Source: Mesodorylaimus sp. YZB2_4
Taxonomy: Eukaryota; Nematoda; Enoplea; Dorylaimida; Dorylaimidae
DNA length: 64,000 bases
Direction of reading: 5' to 3'
Assembly (NCBI GenBank): GCA_030248295.1
Contig: JASANH010001664.1
Location: forward strand, 1 to 64,000
The notes below the pieces were generated by a model. The model made no database searches. It saw only the letters and a list, made by a program, of their open reading frames with translations, and was not told where the DNA came from. This document shows, piece after piece, positions 11,807 to 24,918 of this stretch (its first letter is position 1; each line of letters opens with the position of its first letter). Both the position numbers and the translations under genes were made by a program.

Positions 11807-12967
11807 ATGAAGGCGTTGATTTTTTTTTTGATTGCCTTCGAAAATGCTTTTTCCAGCGAATGTCCTGCTGGGACAAGAGAGCACACTTACACGTCAAACG
11901 GAAAAAGAGTATGTCTCATAATTCTTGATTATCACGAAGTCACCTTTATTCGCAAAGAAGTTTTATTGGAGGAGGAGCGATTCAGAGAAAATCTCCAACG
12001 TTTACATGCTCCACAAAACTACACCAACACCCTTCAAATTTGCATGGGAGTGGGTGGTTTGTACCAAGTTCGACAGCGGACCCCAGAAAAAGCAAATGGG
12101 TATCTGCAGAAATACTACGAAGACTGGCAAACTCTTATGCGCCCAGAGTACAACATCTCTTTTACTTTGCCTAGACCACCCACCTGGAATAACATGCGCG
12201 ATCTTATATCTAACATAAAGCTCTTTCGGCAGAACAATTTGAAGGAATCAAATAGCTACTTCAGCTACAATTTTCAATTTTTCTTGCATGACACTTATGC
12301 GGATATAAAAAAGGCGTTTGGGGCATCCATGACTCCTTCGACATATTATAAAAAATTAATAAATAGAGGCGGAACATGTGCTTATTGCGTAGAGAATGAT
12401 GACGTCGAGAAAACAACTTACAATGGCGTATACGACATCAACTGTACCCACCCTTATCTTGATGAAAAGTTAATTAAGGAAGTCGTTGTAGTTTGCGAGT
12501 TCCCAAGACCAAGAGAGTGCAAAATAAAAGAAAGTTGGTATTGTTATGCAATGGATGAAAACAACTGTGTTCAAAAAAAGAACTATGAGTACAAAAAAGG
12601 TGATCCTCTCGGGACACCATGCCCTAACCTTCCTCTGGAGTCCATCCATGGTGAGTGTGTGGCCGGAGAGAAATTCATAGGCACTGATCAAGTGATGGAC
12701 ACGAGTCAATGCAAACGTGATTGCGAGTGGGATGAGTGGGTGACTGAATGCAAGGAGACGTGCGTCGATATAGTTAGAACGAGGGCCATGAAAACACAAG
12801 CAATGTTTGGAGGAGCTGCATGCACTGGTGATGAGAATGAAAATTATTTTTGCGGTACACAGGAGGAGTGCGCGGGAATACATTCGACCAGACACGAGTG
12901 GATCATAATTCAAGTGAATGCGATGGTTATTGCTTTATGGATTTTTGGAGGAACGTGGTGGTTTTAA
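11807..12967 (+). CDS. Secreted / surface protein with C-terminal thrombospondin type 1 repeat
   Basis: I chose the ATG at 11807 because it starts a typical signal peptide (MKALIFFLIAFENAFSSEC); the frame is open upstream to 11411 but that part has no protein-like features. The product has 386 residues. Residues 18 to about 300 form a cysteine-containing region I do not recognise, with CAYC and paired cysteines. Residues about 305-355 fit a TSP1 repeat: WDEW, CKETC, R.R, GGAACTG, then FC and EEC. The C-terminal 20 residues are hydrophobic (VNAMVIALWIFGGTWWF), suiting a GPI-attachment signal or a short membrane anchor. TSP1 repeats generally mediate extracellular matrix or cell-surface contacts. 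No intron is needed, unlike the other secreted genes in the window. The mitochondrial insertion begins about 700 bases downstream. Confidence 0.7.
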   Translation: MKALIFFLIAFENAFSSECPAGTREHTYTSNGKRVCLIILDYHEVTFIRKEVLLEEERFRENLQRLHAPQNYTNTLQICMGVGGLYQVRQRTPEKANGYLQKYYEDWQTLMRPEYNISFTLPRPPTWNNMRDLISNIKLFRQNNLKESNSYFSYNFQFFLHDTYADIKKAFGASMTPSTYYKKLINRGGTCAYCVENDDVEKTTYNGVYDINCTHPYLDEKLIKEVVVVCEFPRPRECKIKESWYCYAMDENNCVQKKNYEYKKGDPLGTPCPNLPLESIHGECVAGEKFIGTDQVMDTSQCKRDCEWDEWVTECKETCVDIVRTRAMKTQAMFGGAACTGDENENYFCGTQEECAGIHSTRHEWIIIQVNAMVIALWIFGGTWWF

Positions 12968-13671
12968 GAACGAAATTTCGAGGTGATAATAATTTTAAAA
13001 TTTTGAATTCTTTTGTTCTTGGGTTTTAAATTCTTCATGAGAGGAATATGATTTTCAAATACTACTTCAATTGATTATGCCGCTATTCGATTTTGTTTGC
13101 GCTAAAAAATCAAGTATATATTAAGGATGTGTTCGTCTTGTTTCAATACTTCACAATAGTTTTATGAAAATTGAAAGGATTGAAATGGATTTCAGGAGGG
13201 ACATAGGAGATTTTAAGAAAAACTGTGGTGTGATAATAATTTTAAAAGTTTGAATTTTTTGGTTCTTGAGTTTTTAGCTTTGTATGAGGGGAAATGTTTT
13301 TCCTCTTATAGTTGACTATTCCAATTTGTTTGCGCTTAAAAGCATCACATATGTAATTCAAACGCGTTCCTATTCAACAATATTTTTACGAAAATTGAGA
13401 ATGAGTTTATGCTTTGAATAGATTCACGTAATTTCTTTCCAGTTACTTTTCAGTAAAGTAGTATAAAATATCAATGTGGTCAGTTTGAATACAGTAAGAA
13501 AGTATAATAAGTTAGGGTATAATATTCGTGATAAGCCGGAGAAATTTTTTGCAATGGTCACGCTCACATTGCTTGTTGCCCTGCAGGTCTCGACTAGTTT
13601 TTTGATAAGTCTGGTTAAAGAACATGAATAAGAACTGGTAAAACGGCGTAACCGTTCGATTTACCACAGTG

Positions 13672-13836
13672 CACTATGAGTCTTTTAGCAAATATAAGAG
13701 CAGGACATATTCTTTTGTCTCTTAATTGTAAATTAAGATTTGGCGGGTGGTTATTAGAAACACTATTTGGCATATTAGAATTAATAGTAGCAGTACTAAT
13801 GCCTCTGTCTTTCTTCTGGATACACACTAACTAACA
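13672..13836 (+). pseudogene. ATP6: Mitochondrial ATP6 C-terminal fragment (NUMT), plus-strand copy
   Basis: With the mitochondrial code this reads through a leucine/alanine/glycine-rich stretch ending in LIVAVLMPLSFFWIHTN and a stop near 13836. It matches the C-terminal membrane part of F0 ATP synthase subunit a. The segment 13682-13794 is repeated in inverted orientation at 13860-13970. A small internal change (LNCKLRF against LICKKIW in the other copy) shows the copies diverged after duplication. Confidence 0.75.
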
Positions 13837-13970
13837 TTAAAAACACGAAAGATTGCACAACTGCTACTATTAATTCTAATATGCCAAATAATGTTCCTAA
13901 TAACCACCCGCCAAATCTTTTTACAAATAAGAGACAAAAGAATATGTCCTGCTCTTATATTTGCTAAAAG
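13682..13970. repeat. Inverted pair of ATP6 fragments
   Basis: Bases 13682-13794 and 13860-13970 are reverse complements with a few differences, separated by about 65 bases. This is a head-to-head duplication of mitochondrial sequence within the nuclear insertion or already present in the source molecule. Confidence 0.9.
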
Positions 13971-14127
13971 ACGAAAGCATAAAGTGATTGGACGCACTGA
14001 CACTGTTACCATCTCAACCATCCTTAAAAATCTAATTAAATACCAAGGAGAATTAGCTGGCAATAAAGAAGAAACACAATCTTTTTTATTTAAAAGTAAT
14101 AATATCCTTATAAACCATAGGCTTTAA
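13827..14127 (-). pseudogene. ATP6: Mitochondrial ATP6 fragment (NUMT), minus-strand copy
   Basis: On the minus strand the frame includes PANSPWYLIRFL, SVRPITLCFRLLAN and AGHILLSLICK. These correspond to the conserved ATP6 helices that carry the essential arginine and the NxxAGH segment. It lacks the N-terminus and diverges near 13850 where the inverted partner begins. Confidence 0.8.
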
Positions 14128-14600
14128 GCCGCCCTAAAATTAAATGCTAATCTGGGTTACAGGATACCTGTAACACACTATAGACATTAAGTTTAGCTTT
14201 CCTAATACAAAAAAAAGAGAAAAAAAATTAAGGAGACTCTGACAGAAGAGAACATACTTAGTCTCAATATTTGAGTCACTTCTTTGCTTAGGGTGACTCT
14301 CTTAACTTTTTTTAAAATTAAAACACTTAATAAACTAAGAGCTGCTATAAAAAATACAGATAATTCTAAATTTAATTTTAAAACAGAAGGACAAAATAAG
14401 TTAAATAAGGTTGTTATATGAACACTATTTTTGTACCCTTAAGCTTTGAAGGCTTATAGTCAAAGACCTTAATCTATATTCACTAACAAAGCGTTTGCTT
14501 TGGGTTTAAGTTCCAAAATAGGAATAATTTTCCTGTTATTCACTTAAGTGTATAAGCACATAAAATTTTGGATTTTAAAGATCAGTTTCATGCTTTAAAG
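14128..14600. other. Mitochondrial-type spacer, unresolved
   Basis: AT-rich sequence between the ATP6 and 12S pieces that probably includes tRNA remnants. I could not fold a convincing cloverleaf by eye, so no tRNA is called. Confidence 0.4.
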
Positions 14601-14649
14601 GAGGGCTGTTGATCCTCTTAAGAGTTTAGTTTATAAGATATAAAGTTTG

Positions 14650-15262
14650 CGGCTTTAAGTTGTTACTTTTTAATCTGCCTTCTATTGTAAGAGGTTAGCT
14701 TTTAATATGATTTTTAATTTAATTTAGGCAGATTTAAAAGAAATTTTACATAAGTTGAAAGCCTACAAAAAAATTGCCACCGGTAGCGGTTATAATTGGG
14801 GTTAAGCTAAAAAAGCAGGAATTTCACAATTTGTCATTGTACGACAGTGAAGTGTCAAACCTAAAAAAGATCAGTTAGGATAAACAACACAGATCAGATA
14901 TACCTGTTTGGTCCTTAATAATCTTTGGATTGGGAACAGAATATAATTTGCTACCAAAATAAAATAAAGGAACTTGAGACTTAAAATGATGATCCTTATT
15001 AATTTACTTTTTTTTAAAGTTTTTGAATCGCTGTCTTGAAAAAGTTAAAAGGCTCATAAGTCAAGTGAGACAAAATTAAAAATAAAGCGGTCTTGAGTTA
15101 CATTAGATAAGCTCTAAATGAAAGGATTTATAATTATTATGCTTTTTTGAGGGCATTATAACCTCATATTTTAGGGGACAAATAGCTCGATGATTCTGAA
15201 AAGAATAAGTCGCAACAAGGTAAAAGTATTAGAAGATGCTTTCATAGAGATTTAACTTTGTA
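14650..15262 (+). pseudogene. rrnS: Mitochondrial 12S rRNA remnant (NUMT)
   Basis: Three conserved small-subunit landmarks appear in order on the plus strand. They are a GCCACCGGTAGCGGTTATAA block near 14775 (the 530-loop region, usually GCCAGC.GCCGCGGTTA), GATCAGATATACC near 14893 (usually GATTAGATACCC), and AAGTCGCAACAAGGTAA near 15206 (3' end). The 5' boundary is a guess. Confidence 0.8.
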
Positions 15263-15339
15263 AACGACAATTACATATGCTTTTTACATTAGATAGCCCA
15301 TTTGTCAAAAGACTTTTATAAATTCTAAATTTATTGAGC

Positions 15340-16200
15340 TTATCCTCCAAAATGAGAAATATTTTAAGGTCCTTTCGTACTACTAAAATGACTTTATTTA
15401 TTTTACCAGAGAAACTGATCTGTCTCTCGACGATCTGAACTCAGATCATGTCTGCCTCAAAAGGTGAACAAACTTTTTTATTTTGATTATGGGCACGATC
15501 CAACATCGAGGTCAGTTTAGACTCTAAAACAATCTTTCTGCTGTTATCCCTAGAGCATCTTAATTAATTTTAGAAAAGTTTTACTTCAAAACTAGATTTT
15601 TCTGCCTCAGAAAAAGTAAAGATTCTAGGGTCTTTTCGTGGATCAAATTTGATTAGATTTTTAACTAATTAATTAACTTTGTTGCCATAAAAAATATTAA
15701 AACACCAAGTAACCCTTTTCATTCAAGACTGTAATTAACAGCCAAGTGACTATGCTACCTAAGAGAAATACTGTGCTTTAGTCCAGTGTACAAGGGGTGC
15801 AATATAAAAATATTGCAATGTTTTTGAAAAACGGACTTAAAATTTTTGAGTTTATTTTTTATTTTTTTGTAACTAGTAATGACACAATAAAAAAAGTGAA
15901 AGTTTAATACTGTTATGGTTTAAACTGCCAAACATTGCAAATAAAAGATATTACAACAAACAGATTGTATTATACTCCTTTGAGTTAATTTAATATTTTT
16001 ATAATTAATTATTTTGAAGAAAATATTATTTATTCTTTTAATCTACATAAGATAGCCTCTGTACCCCCAGATCCCAAAGGGTATATTTTATTCATTCAAG
16101 AATTTAAATCTCAGGAGCATGAATCCTGTAGTTTATTTAACCTAAAGATTTAATTTTTTTGTCCGGTTTACAGTAAGCCTTGTTTGCAATATCACTGCAA
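15340..16200 (-). pseudogene. rrnL: Mitochondrial 16S rRNA remnant (NUMT)
   Basis: The plus strand carries the antisense of the conserved large-subunit 3' domain: CGATCTGAACTCAGATCATG near 15430, GGGCACGATCCAACATCGAG near 15492 and CTGTTATCCCTAGAGCATC near 15541. The gene therefore runs right to left, tail to tail with the 12S remnant. The 5' boundary is approximate. Confidence 0.85.
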
Positions 16201-16259
16201 AATTAAAACACTAAATAAATAATAAATAGCTATAGCTTGATTAACCAGTTGTATTCACA

Positions 16260-17793
<1,534 letters not shown>

Positions 17794-17799
17794 AGGTCT

Positions 17800-18150
17800 C
17801 AGGCTGATAGGGGTTCTAGTAAGAATCTTGGTAATAAGAGCATTAAAAAGATTGTTATTATGAGCTGTAATGGTCTGATTGATGACAGGAGTTATTTTGA
17901 TTTCCAACGCATGTTGTTCAGAAAAATTCTCTTTCTTGTGAGCCAGGGCAAGTTTTATTATTATTATATGGTTTTTAGTAAACAACCTTTTAGTTTTTTT
18001 ATTTTATTCGAATTGAGCTTAGTTCCTATTCTGTTAATAATTTTATTTTGGGGTAATCAGCCTGAGCGGTTAGCTGCTGGCACTTACTTTTTAATATACA
18101 CCAGATTTTTTTCTGTTCCTTTTCTAGCTTTAGTCACGTTAACAAATCAA
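17800..18150 (+). pseudogene. ND4: Mitochondrial ND4 fragment (NUMT)
   Basis: A frame from about 17860 includes FELSLVPILLIILFWGNQPERL and AAGTYFL, the highly conserved NADH dehydrogenase subunit 4 segment (usually E.SLIP...GWG.QPER..A). The fragment stops abruptly near 18145-18160, where GC-richer nuclear sequence begins. Confidence 0.85.
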
Positions 18151-18221
18151 AGTTTGTCATTTGAGAAAACCAATATGTCAATATTCCAATATACCAAAAT
18201 TGTCAATATTTTAGTACTCGG

Positions 18222-18362
18222 ATATTCCAACGTCAACACGGCCTTATTCGGATTACGCACAGTCGCCGGCGTGGTGCCCAGCCCCTGAGACGACATCATG
18301 GCCGCGTACATGGACTTCCACGAATCCTCCAACGAATCGCCCGCCGAATTCCATGGAGTCAA
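18222..18362 (-). other. Exon-like GC-rich coding fragment abutting the NUMT
   Basis: On the minus strand an ATG at 18362 opens about 47 codons of GC-rich sequence (start MTPWNSAGDSLEDSWKSMY, then MMSSQGLGTTPATVRNPNK). Its codon use is unlike the AT-rich sequence on both sides. After about 18222 the frame continues into AT-rich sequence next to the mitochondrial piece. It could be a first coding exon whose downstream part was separated by the insertion, or chance. The product is not recognised. Confidence 0.3.
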
Positions 18363-20544
18363 AGTCTAGGAAATTCTAGAAACTCATCACAAAGGAAAAA
18401 ATCTAAATGATAATTTTTAGTTTTCTCTTATTCAGATAAAACTTTACACAATTTGTTGCATAATTACGACATTAATTTTCAAACTTAAAAATTTTGCCTC
18501 CCAACGAATTTCAGACATTTTTTTAAACTATAATTCTAGGTTTTGATTAGATGGCTGATTGATTCGGAAATTTTTTCGCAAAACGTTGAAAGAATTCGCT
18601 CAAAAAATGTCGCTGGAAAAATTTTTTCGGAGGAAAAAGCGTTTTTCAAAGAATTGAAATGAAACTTTTGTACAGTCAAATTTCTAATTGGCTTTAAAAT
18701 GAGGCTATTCGATTCGGCTATGAATCGTTTCGATACTAATTTTTTTTGAATTAAAAACAACACAGCTTTGAAATTTTTCTGATTCCCCGCCATTTAAGAG
18801 AAAAAGTTTTCATAAATCTTTCAGTATCAAAAATTGTACAGCGTTGAATCAAAAACTGAAACTAGAGTTAAAAACTGCCAGGTTTGGAGTAAAAAATGAT
18901 ATGAGCATGAAAATCCAAGGATTGAAAGCCGAATTAAATCATTTTTTTAAAGCTGATGTTTGACCTTTTCAATCTTCCTAAAAACGTCGTAGTTTACTGA
19001 TAGCAACCCCTGCAGCGACAATTTTCACAAGAATTGTAATCCCGCCTTTTGCGGTTACAATTACCGCAATATTCTGCGAGCGAAGTTTAAAAAGCAATTT
19101 TTACTTAAAAAATAGGTAACTTTATTTCACATTTTACATCCAATTAGGTGTACCCGTTGCCTCATATCTCGTCCAACCCATCCTGCTTAGACGCAGCCAA
19201 CTACGTCCCTCCAGTAAAGACCCGACCCACCATTGCCAGAAACTTCCATTCTAAACAAGATCTTTGCCCCCCCCCCCCCCCCGGCAGCTAACTGCTAGCC
19301 ATTTCAGACGTGGCAACCAATTCCGCAGTGAGCAACCGAAACGACGCCCGGCCATCAAAAAACATCAATAAAAAAGACGAGTCGACCATTTTCGTCGTTA
19401 CAAAACCACAATAAACTCACAGATGGCTGACCAACCACTCAAACTCAGCTCCATCTACTAGGCACAGCCACCCAGTCAATCCATATTTGCTTACGAACCA
19501 AGTTTCAACTAATGGCATGACGAATGCTACCTGAAGCCACAAGCACGCAACCAATGAGTGTGACTTGTCCTTGGTCGATTGTGCCCGTGGCCGCGCCACT
19601 TGTCCACGTCAACCGGCCACTTGTTTACTATTTCTTGTGCCCGAATTTACGGTCGATCTGATCCGATCCAAAAATCACCATTCGAGCATCCCGTAACATC
19701 CCAGTCTCAAAACTAGTAGAATGGTCGAAAAATATTTATTGTCGACCACACCGTACACAGGCAGATATAAGTCAAAAAGTGACCAGGATACCAACAGCAG
19801 GTAGCAGCGGAACTCACGAAAACAAGGTAATGACAAAGGAACCAGTCAGCATGACTTGCACCCGATATTGAGATGGGCCTGTCAGGGCAAAGGTGGCACT
19901 TGCACACATAACACGATTACCATGGCGCCTTACATAGATCTTATGCACCCCTTCAAAGTCAGATCTGGACTATCCGATCCGAAATTCCAAGCCAACGGTG
20001 ATTGCAATAAGTGCTGGGAAAGAGCTAACTACTGCGACTTTTCTTCACTCCTTCGAGTGTAAAGAAGAAGATAAGATCAATATTCTGCACTGGTGCTTCT
20101 TTTTTCTGCTCATAATTAGAGCTGCAAGACATCTTGTCATTATTGTTATTTGAGACTAGAGAAAACAATTATGATTCAGATTTTGCAAATATAGTAATGT
20201 GGAGTCGGACGACAAAAATGTTAATGAGGAGTGAAACGTAATGGAAATACCTGATTTTATGAAAATTAAGTTATTTCTACAGTCATTGTAAGCAGCAGGG
20301 ATCTTCATTACTTCACTTTATCAGCTTGTAAAATTCAGTAGATCCATGATGAGCAGTGTGGAAAAGCCTTTAGAGGGGCGCTGCTTTTGACATGACGCCA
20401 TGATAATAAATACTGTGTATAATGGGAAGCTGCCTTTCGAAAAAAAGTAATGCATTAGGAATGGGGAATCATTTTTGAAGGTGTTGCACGTTACACAAAA
20501 TAATTCACTAGGTCACGAGTCGCACATTCGCCAGTATTTAGTGT
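18363..20544. other. Intergenic, no gene recognised
   Basis: AT-rich then mixed sequence. A C-run of 16 lies at about 19268-19283. A short frame at 19856-20062 has several cysteines but no recognisable domain, so I do not call it. Confidence 0.5.
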
Positions 20545-21765
20545 GGGGCCATCCATAAAGGACGTCCACCAAAAAACGCGAGTTTTTGACTCCCCCCTCC
20601 CCCTATCCACCTTGCGTCTGATTCGCCCTGACCCCCCCCCCCCGCATTGCATTGCCAATATTCATTCTAAAAAAGCATTTCTCCCGGCATTGACCAATCC
20701 GCCGAAATGGGGCATTGGTCTTCAGTCTGATCCGACTGCTGCATCTGCCGGATTGACAACTTATAATTTTTCGCCCTCTCTGCTTGAAAATAATGCCTAA
20801 CATACTAAATACAATTGATAAATCATAATTTTTCTCGCCAATTGGTATTGAATTCCGCTTTAGGTGCAGGTTAGTTCTGCTGAGTTTTCGAAGTTTGAAT
20901 ATACAGTGACAGCGAGAAAACAGGCTCGCAGGAGGGCAGACAGGTTGGTGAGTAGTGCCAAAGAAGCCACCCCCTTTTTCATCTTATTTCTTGAAGCATC
21001 AGCCGCATCGAGATTGGGATCCACGCCGGGGGTCAGATCAGTTGATGCTGGCACTGCTCAGCATCTTCTCTGGCGTCTAAAAGATAGAACAAATAAATGT
21101 AACCCTGGCGCCAGTGGACAACGGCGAGTGGAGGGGGGGAAGTATCGATCCTCCTCTCTGCCAGGTTCAACAAAACCAGCTTTCGCAGCTGAACCAGGAC
21201 CAGACCATAACTGAACCAGGATCGAAATAAAACGCAGCTTTCCTGCTGCTAGTCAGGATGGACCGTCAAGTTGTTGCAAAGCTCAACAGCTTGTTCAATT
21301 GCAATGAAGATCAAGGGACACCCATGATAACTCCTAGTTTACAATTGGCCTTTCACTAGAAGCTTTTAACTAAAACTTTTTTATTTTTGCACTGTCAGTC
21401 AGTGTGAAATGATACAAGGCACGCGGGCGTCCTGGTTCGGTTCGGTTTGGTTCAGTTTGGCCCTTGTTAAGTTTGGCAGGCTCGGTAGCGGTAATCGATC
21501 TTAGTATCGTGGTGAAAACTGGAATATAATCGATCTTAGTCACCCGACGAAGATTTTTTGAATCGACGCTTAATGATTTAAAAATATTAGTAATTTTTTC
21601 TTTTCACCAATAATAATTTTGCTAGTTTTCTGAGATATCTCCCACTAATTTTGTAAAGTGGATGTCCACTTGGATTTAGCCTTCCCCCTCCCCCATCCAC
21701 TTCCGTCCACTTTCCGCTGACCCCCACCCACCCCCCTGGGGTGGACGTCCTTTATGGATGGCCCC
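20545..21765. mobile_element. TIR element A (GGGGCCATCCATAAAGG ends), 1221 bp, 3-bp target duplication
   Basis: The left end GGGGCCATCCATAAAGGACG and the right end are perfect reverse complements for about 25 bases. The element is flanked on both sides by TGT (20542-20544 and 21766-21768). C-rich, G-poor tracts lie just inside both ends. There is no transposase frame. A second element with the same first 17 bases lies at 34892-35766. Confidence 0.85.
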
Positions 21766-22161
21766 TGTGAGAAATAGACTCCCAGGCCGATAGCCCTCAA
21801 GCTGGGAGTCTGCAGTACTGTCACCGTCCACTCATTTTGCTTGCAGTAGTCGTGCTGCTGCTGCGAAAATTTTGCCTAATCGAGGTAGCTCCTTTTCAGT
21901 GCCGAGAACACCAGCCATCCAAAGCCGCTGCTAGCCACCGTGAGCATTTGTAGGTCTAAAAGTTATCTGGGAACATACTTTTGGAATATAACGCCCGTTG
22001 AAGCTCGTGCATGGTTAGTGAAAACAGGAAATAAGAGTATAAAAGTGCACTCTTACGATTGCTATCGCCCGCGCTGGCAGTAAGAAGAAATAAGCACGAC
22101 CACAATCAGCCATACATTTGCGCAGTGAAGGCGAATGAAACAGACAGGAGTGACATGAAGT

Positions 22162-23892
22162 ATCCCGTATTTCCCAAAATGACATTTTTTAACAAAGATC
22201 TTTGCTATTTTCTCACCAATCGTAAGACTTCCTGAGTCCGTGCTGAGATCTTAGCTAGAATTAACCTAGATCTCAGTCAGAACAGGGGAGCCCTGCACAG
22301 AATTGGCGGCCGTCTTTGTAAGATCTTTACTTTTTCCCATAATCAAATCCTGGTCTTTCAGATTCTACAAGTGAAGGCGGTATTCTTTACTGATGTTGCA
22401 TCAAAGCAGTGCGGCTCAAAGTTCCATCAAATTTTTTCACAAAGGCTCGCCATAATCATTGTCTTTGGTAATAAAATCAGCCGTTTTTGTTCGTTGCCGT
22501 TCATTCTCAGCTTCAATTCTACCATCGGTTTGTACAATCCTGATAAGCCGAACTTGAATTTCTGTTTTTGAAATGCCGCGCGCGTTGCTGGGCCCTTTCC
22601 CACGAAGTCTAGTCGTCCGCTGGTTTTTGCAGTTCTTTCTGCAACACTCCCCCATCAAACGATGACTCTTCCAACGACCGCCTAGGAAATTAAAACATTA
22701 TCAAGTTACAGTGAGAACTAAGAAAATAAAAACTCTGTTTAATATTAGATGCCCCGTTGATAGGTACCCTTCATGCGACTCTAAGAAAAGCCCCTGATTT
22801 GTATAAGGTATTGAAGATGTCACCCTCAGTCCCAAACGTGTCTAGTTTTTTGGAATAATGAGGCAAGATATATGCAGACTAATCGAACATTTCGTGCTTC
22901 AACTAATCTTTTGTGAAGCCTGGGAACAACTTTTTTTTAATACATGTCGAAAACAAAACTCAGAAACTATTGAGAAACATGAAAAATACTTACAATAACG
23001 AAACAAAATAGCTTCAGCAATTTGCTAACCAGTGAAAACGGTTAAATTTTCTTCCGGTTGCCATTCCACGCGCAATGGACATATTCTGGCACAGAAAAGA
23101 GACGTAAACTAAATCGATCGAGTCGGCGCAAACGAAAAAGAGCCAACTATCTTATTTTTTAGCCAACGCTCTTACAAGTTTTTTGAATTCCAAGCGCGCG
23201 TGGGCGAAGGGAGGCTTCGCGTCGCCCGAGCGTTTGTCTAGGCGACCAGCTATTTGTCACCCATTAAGACTTCCGCAAAATCGATTACTGAATAGATTTC
23301 GAAAAATTATGCCCAGGTTTTCTTTAAAAAGGCAGCTACGAAAAAAAATCAATCGTGAAATCGGAAAAAATCGAGCACCAGTACGGTCTAGATGTTTATT
23401 GGGTGCTATATATCATGAATTTTCAAATGATTGCGGCAATCGCTGTATCGTTCTTTAGAATAAAATGAAACGGGACGGGATGTGCTGACAGAAGATTTGC
23501 TGGCATATGAACTATATTAAAATAAAATGGACTTCAGACGCAAATTGCAAAAAAACTCGAAACCGGAAAAATTACAGATAAAGTTCGCCCAATGTTGCAA
23601 ACTTTTTGGAAAGCATGACAGTCATTTTGAAAAGTGAAGATCTTGCATAGATCTTGTTAAGAACTAGGGAAGAAGTCTGAGAAAACGTATGTAGTTTTTT
23701 CCACAGTATATTCTCACCAAGATCTTTCTAGGCGTCGTGTTCTTACCCAGGGCTTGCCAAGATCTTTGTAAGAAATGTCACATCGCGGATCTTTCTGAGA
23801 AAATAGCAAGATCTTTGTGAGATTGCACCCTGATGCTGAGATTTTGCCCAGACTGGGTGAGAAATACTTAAGGAAGATGGGGAATACGGGAT
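22162..23892. mobile_element. Candidate TIR element with subterminal AGATCTT clusters
   Basis: ATCCCGTATTTCCCA at 22162 and its near reverse complement at 23878-23892 (14 of 15 match) could be terminal inverted repeats of a 1.7 kb element. About ten copies of AGATCT(T/C)-type motifs cluster in the two subterminal zones (22190-22330 and 23630-23830) and are absent from the middle. Such motifs can be transposase-binding repeats. I see no clear target duplication and no coding frame. Confidence 0.5.
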
Positions 23893-24790
23893 GAACTGAA
23901 ATGCTTTTAACCATAGAAGCCTCAGGGCCACACAATATTGCCGTCACCCTCTCTGTTTTGGCCCTTACTGACAATGAGTGCTCTGATGTGCATGAAGCGA
24001 GCGGATCATATTGATTGATACCACGTGCTGCACTATTGATTGGTGGGTGTCTCGCGCTGATCAAATATAAACATGACCTGTTTCACACACAGGCATTCGT
24101 GAATTTGCCTGATAATACTCTATCCGTCATCCAGGTTTGGCTTGCACAACCTGTGTTCGCCCAAAAAACCATGAGGAAAATAAGCCTACAGTAGCTTCGC
24201 CGCTACGTATTTGAGTATTTTTTATGACCCTTGCGTCCCTTTGTAATAGCCTAGGAACGGCCTAGGCGTGCGTATAACCAAAGGAAACAAACTAGCGAAG
24301 AGCTTTACTCAAACACGACCGCACGTGGCATACACACATATCAGACTGACTGGCGAAACGTCGCTCAGCCCACAAGGCAGATTAACTAGACATGGCGCGG
24401 CGAACAAAGGGGAGCGGGCGGAAATGAGTCAGATAGGCAAGGACAGCTAGGCCGTCTTGGGGCACCAGTTCGAAAACACATAGGGGGGGGCAGACCTGCA
24501 TTGAATAAACAGGAAGACGTCATAACTCGAATAGCCCCCCCCACACCCTTACTGTACACCTTCACTTCTTAAATTCGGAAGAGGAAACTTAAATTCGGAG
24601 GGAGTGCCTACAGTACGACGCGGGATGCGTAGTCGTCAGCAAAACAAAGAGTAGCGGAGAACGCCCCCTAACTTTTTTCCACTAGACATTGTTCCTGCGT
24701 ATAAGGCGAAAAAAGGGGCAAACAACCGATGGGGCGGAGGGGGGGGGGAGGGGGAAGAAACGTCACATATGTAACGATCTAGGCCCAGGT
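23893..24790. other. Upstream region of the first monooxygenase gene, no gene seen
   Basis: No coding frame is convincing. A G-run near 24483 and a G-rich purine tract near 24735-24754 are the only marked features. Confidence 0.5.
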
Positions 24791-24808
24791 GATCGATGAA
24801 TCGGTATT
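24791..24808 (+). promoter_or_regulatory. Conserved upstream element of monooxygenase gene 1
   Basis: GATCGATGAATCGGTATT lies 201 bases before the start codon. The duplicate gene has GATCGATTAATCGGTATT at 40751, 192 bases before its start. Surrounding non-coding sequence is much less similar, so this block may be a regulatory site. Its function is inferred. Confidence 0.45.
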
Positions 24809-24918
24809 CTCCGTTTCTACAGCGCAAAATATGTCCACCTATCAGAGCCAAGCAAAAAAAACCGGCAACGTGAACACCCAGAAACCAAACGGAGTACGCG
24901 AAACTAGTCCCGCGACAA

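Noticed and set aside
14128..15340. Possible mitochondrial tRNA genes in the NUMT
   Set aside because: I could not close a cloverleaf by eye; a covariance search would be needed.
18536..18793. 85-codon minus-strand frame right of the NUMT
   Set aside because: AT-rich, lysine/phenylalanine/isoleucine-biased, no recognisable motif.
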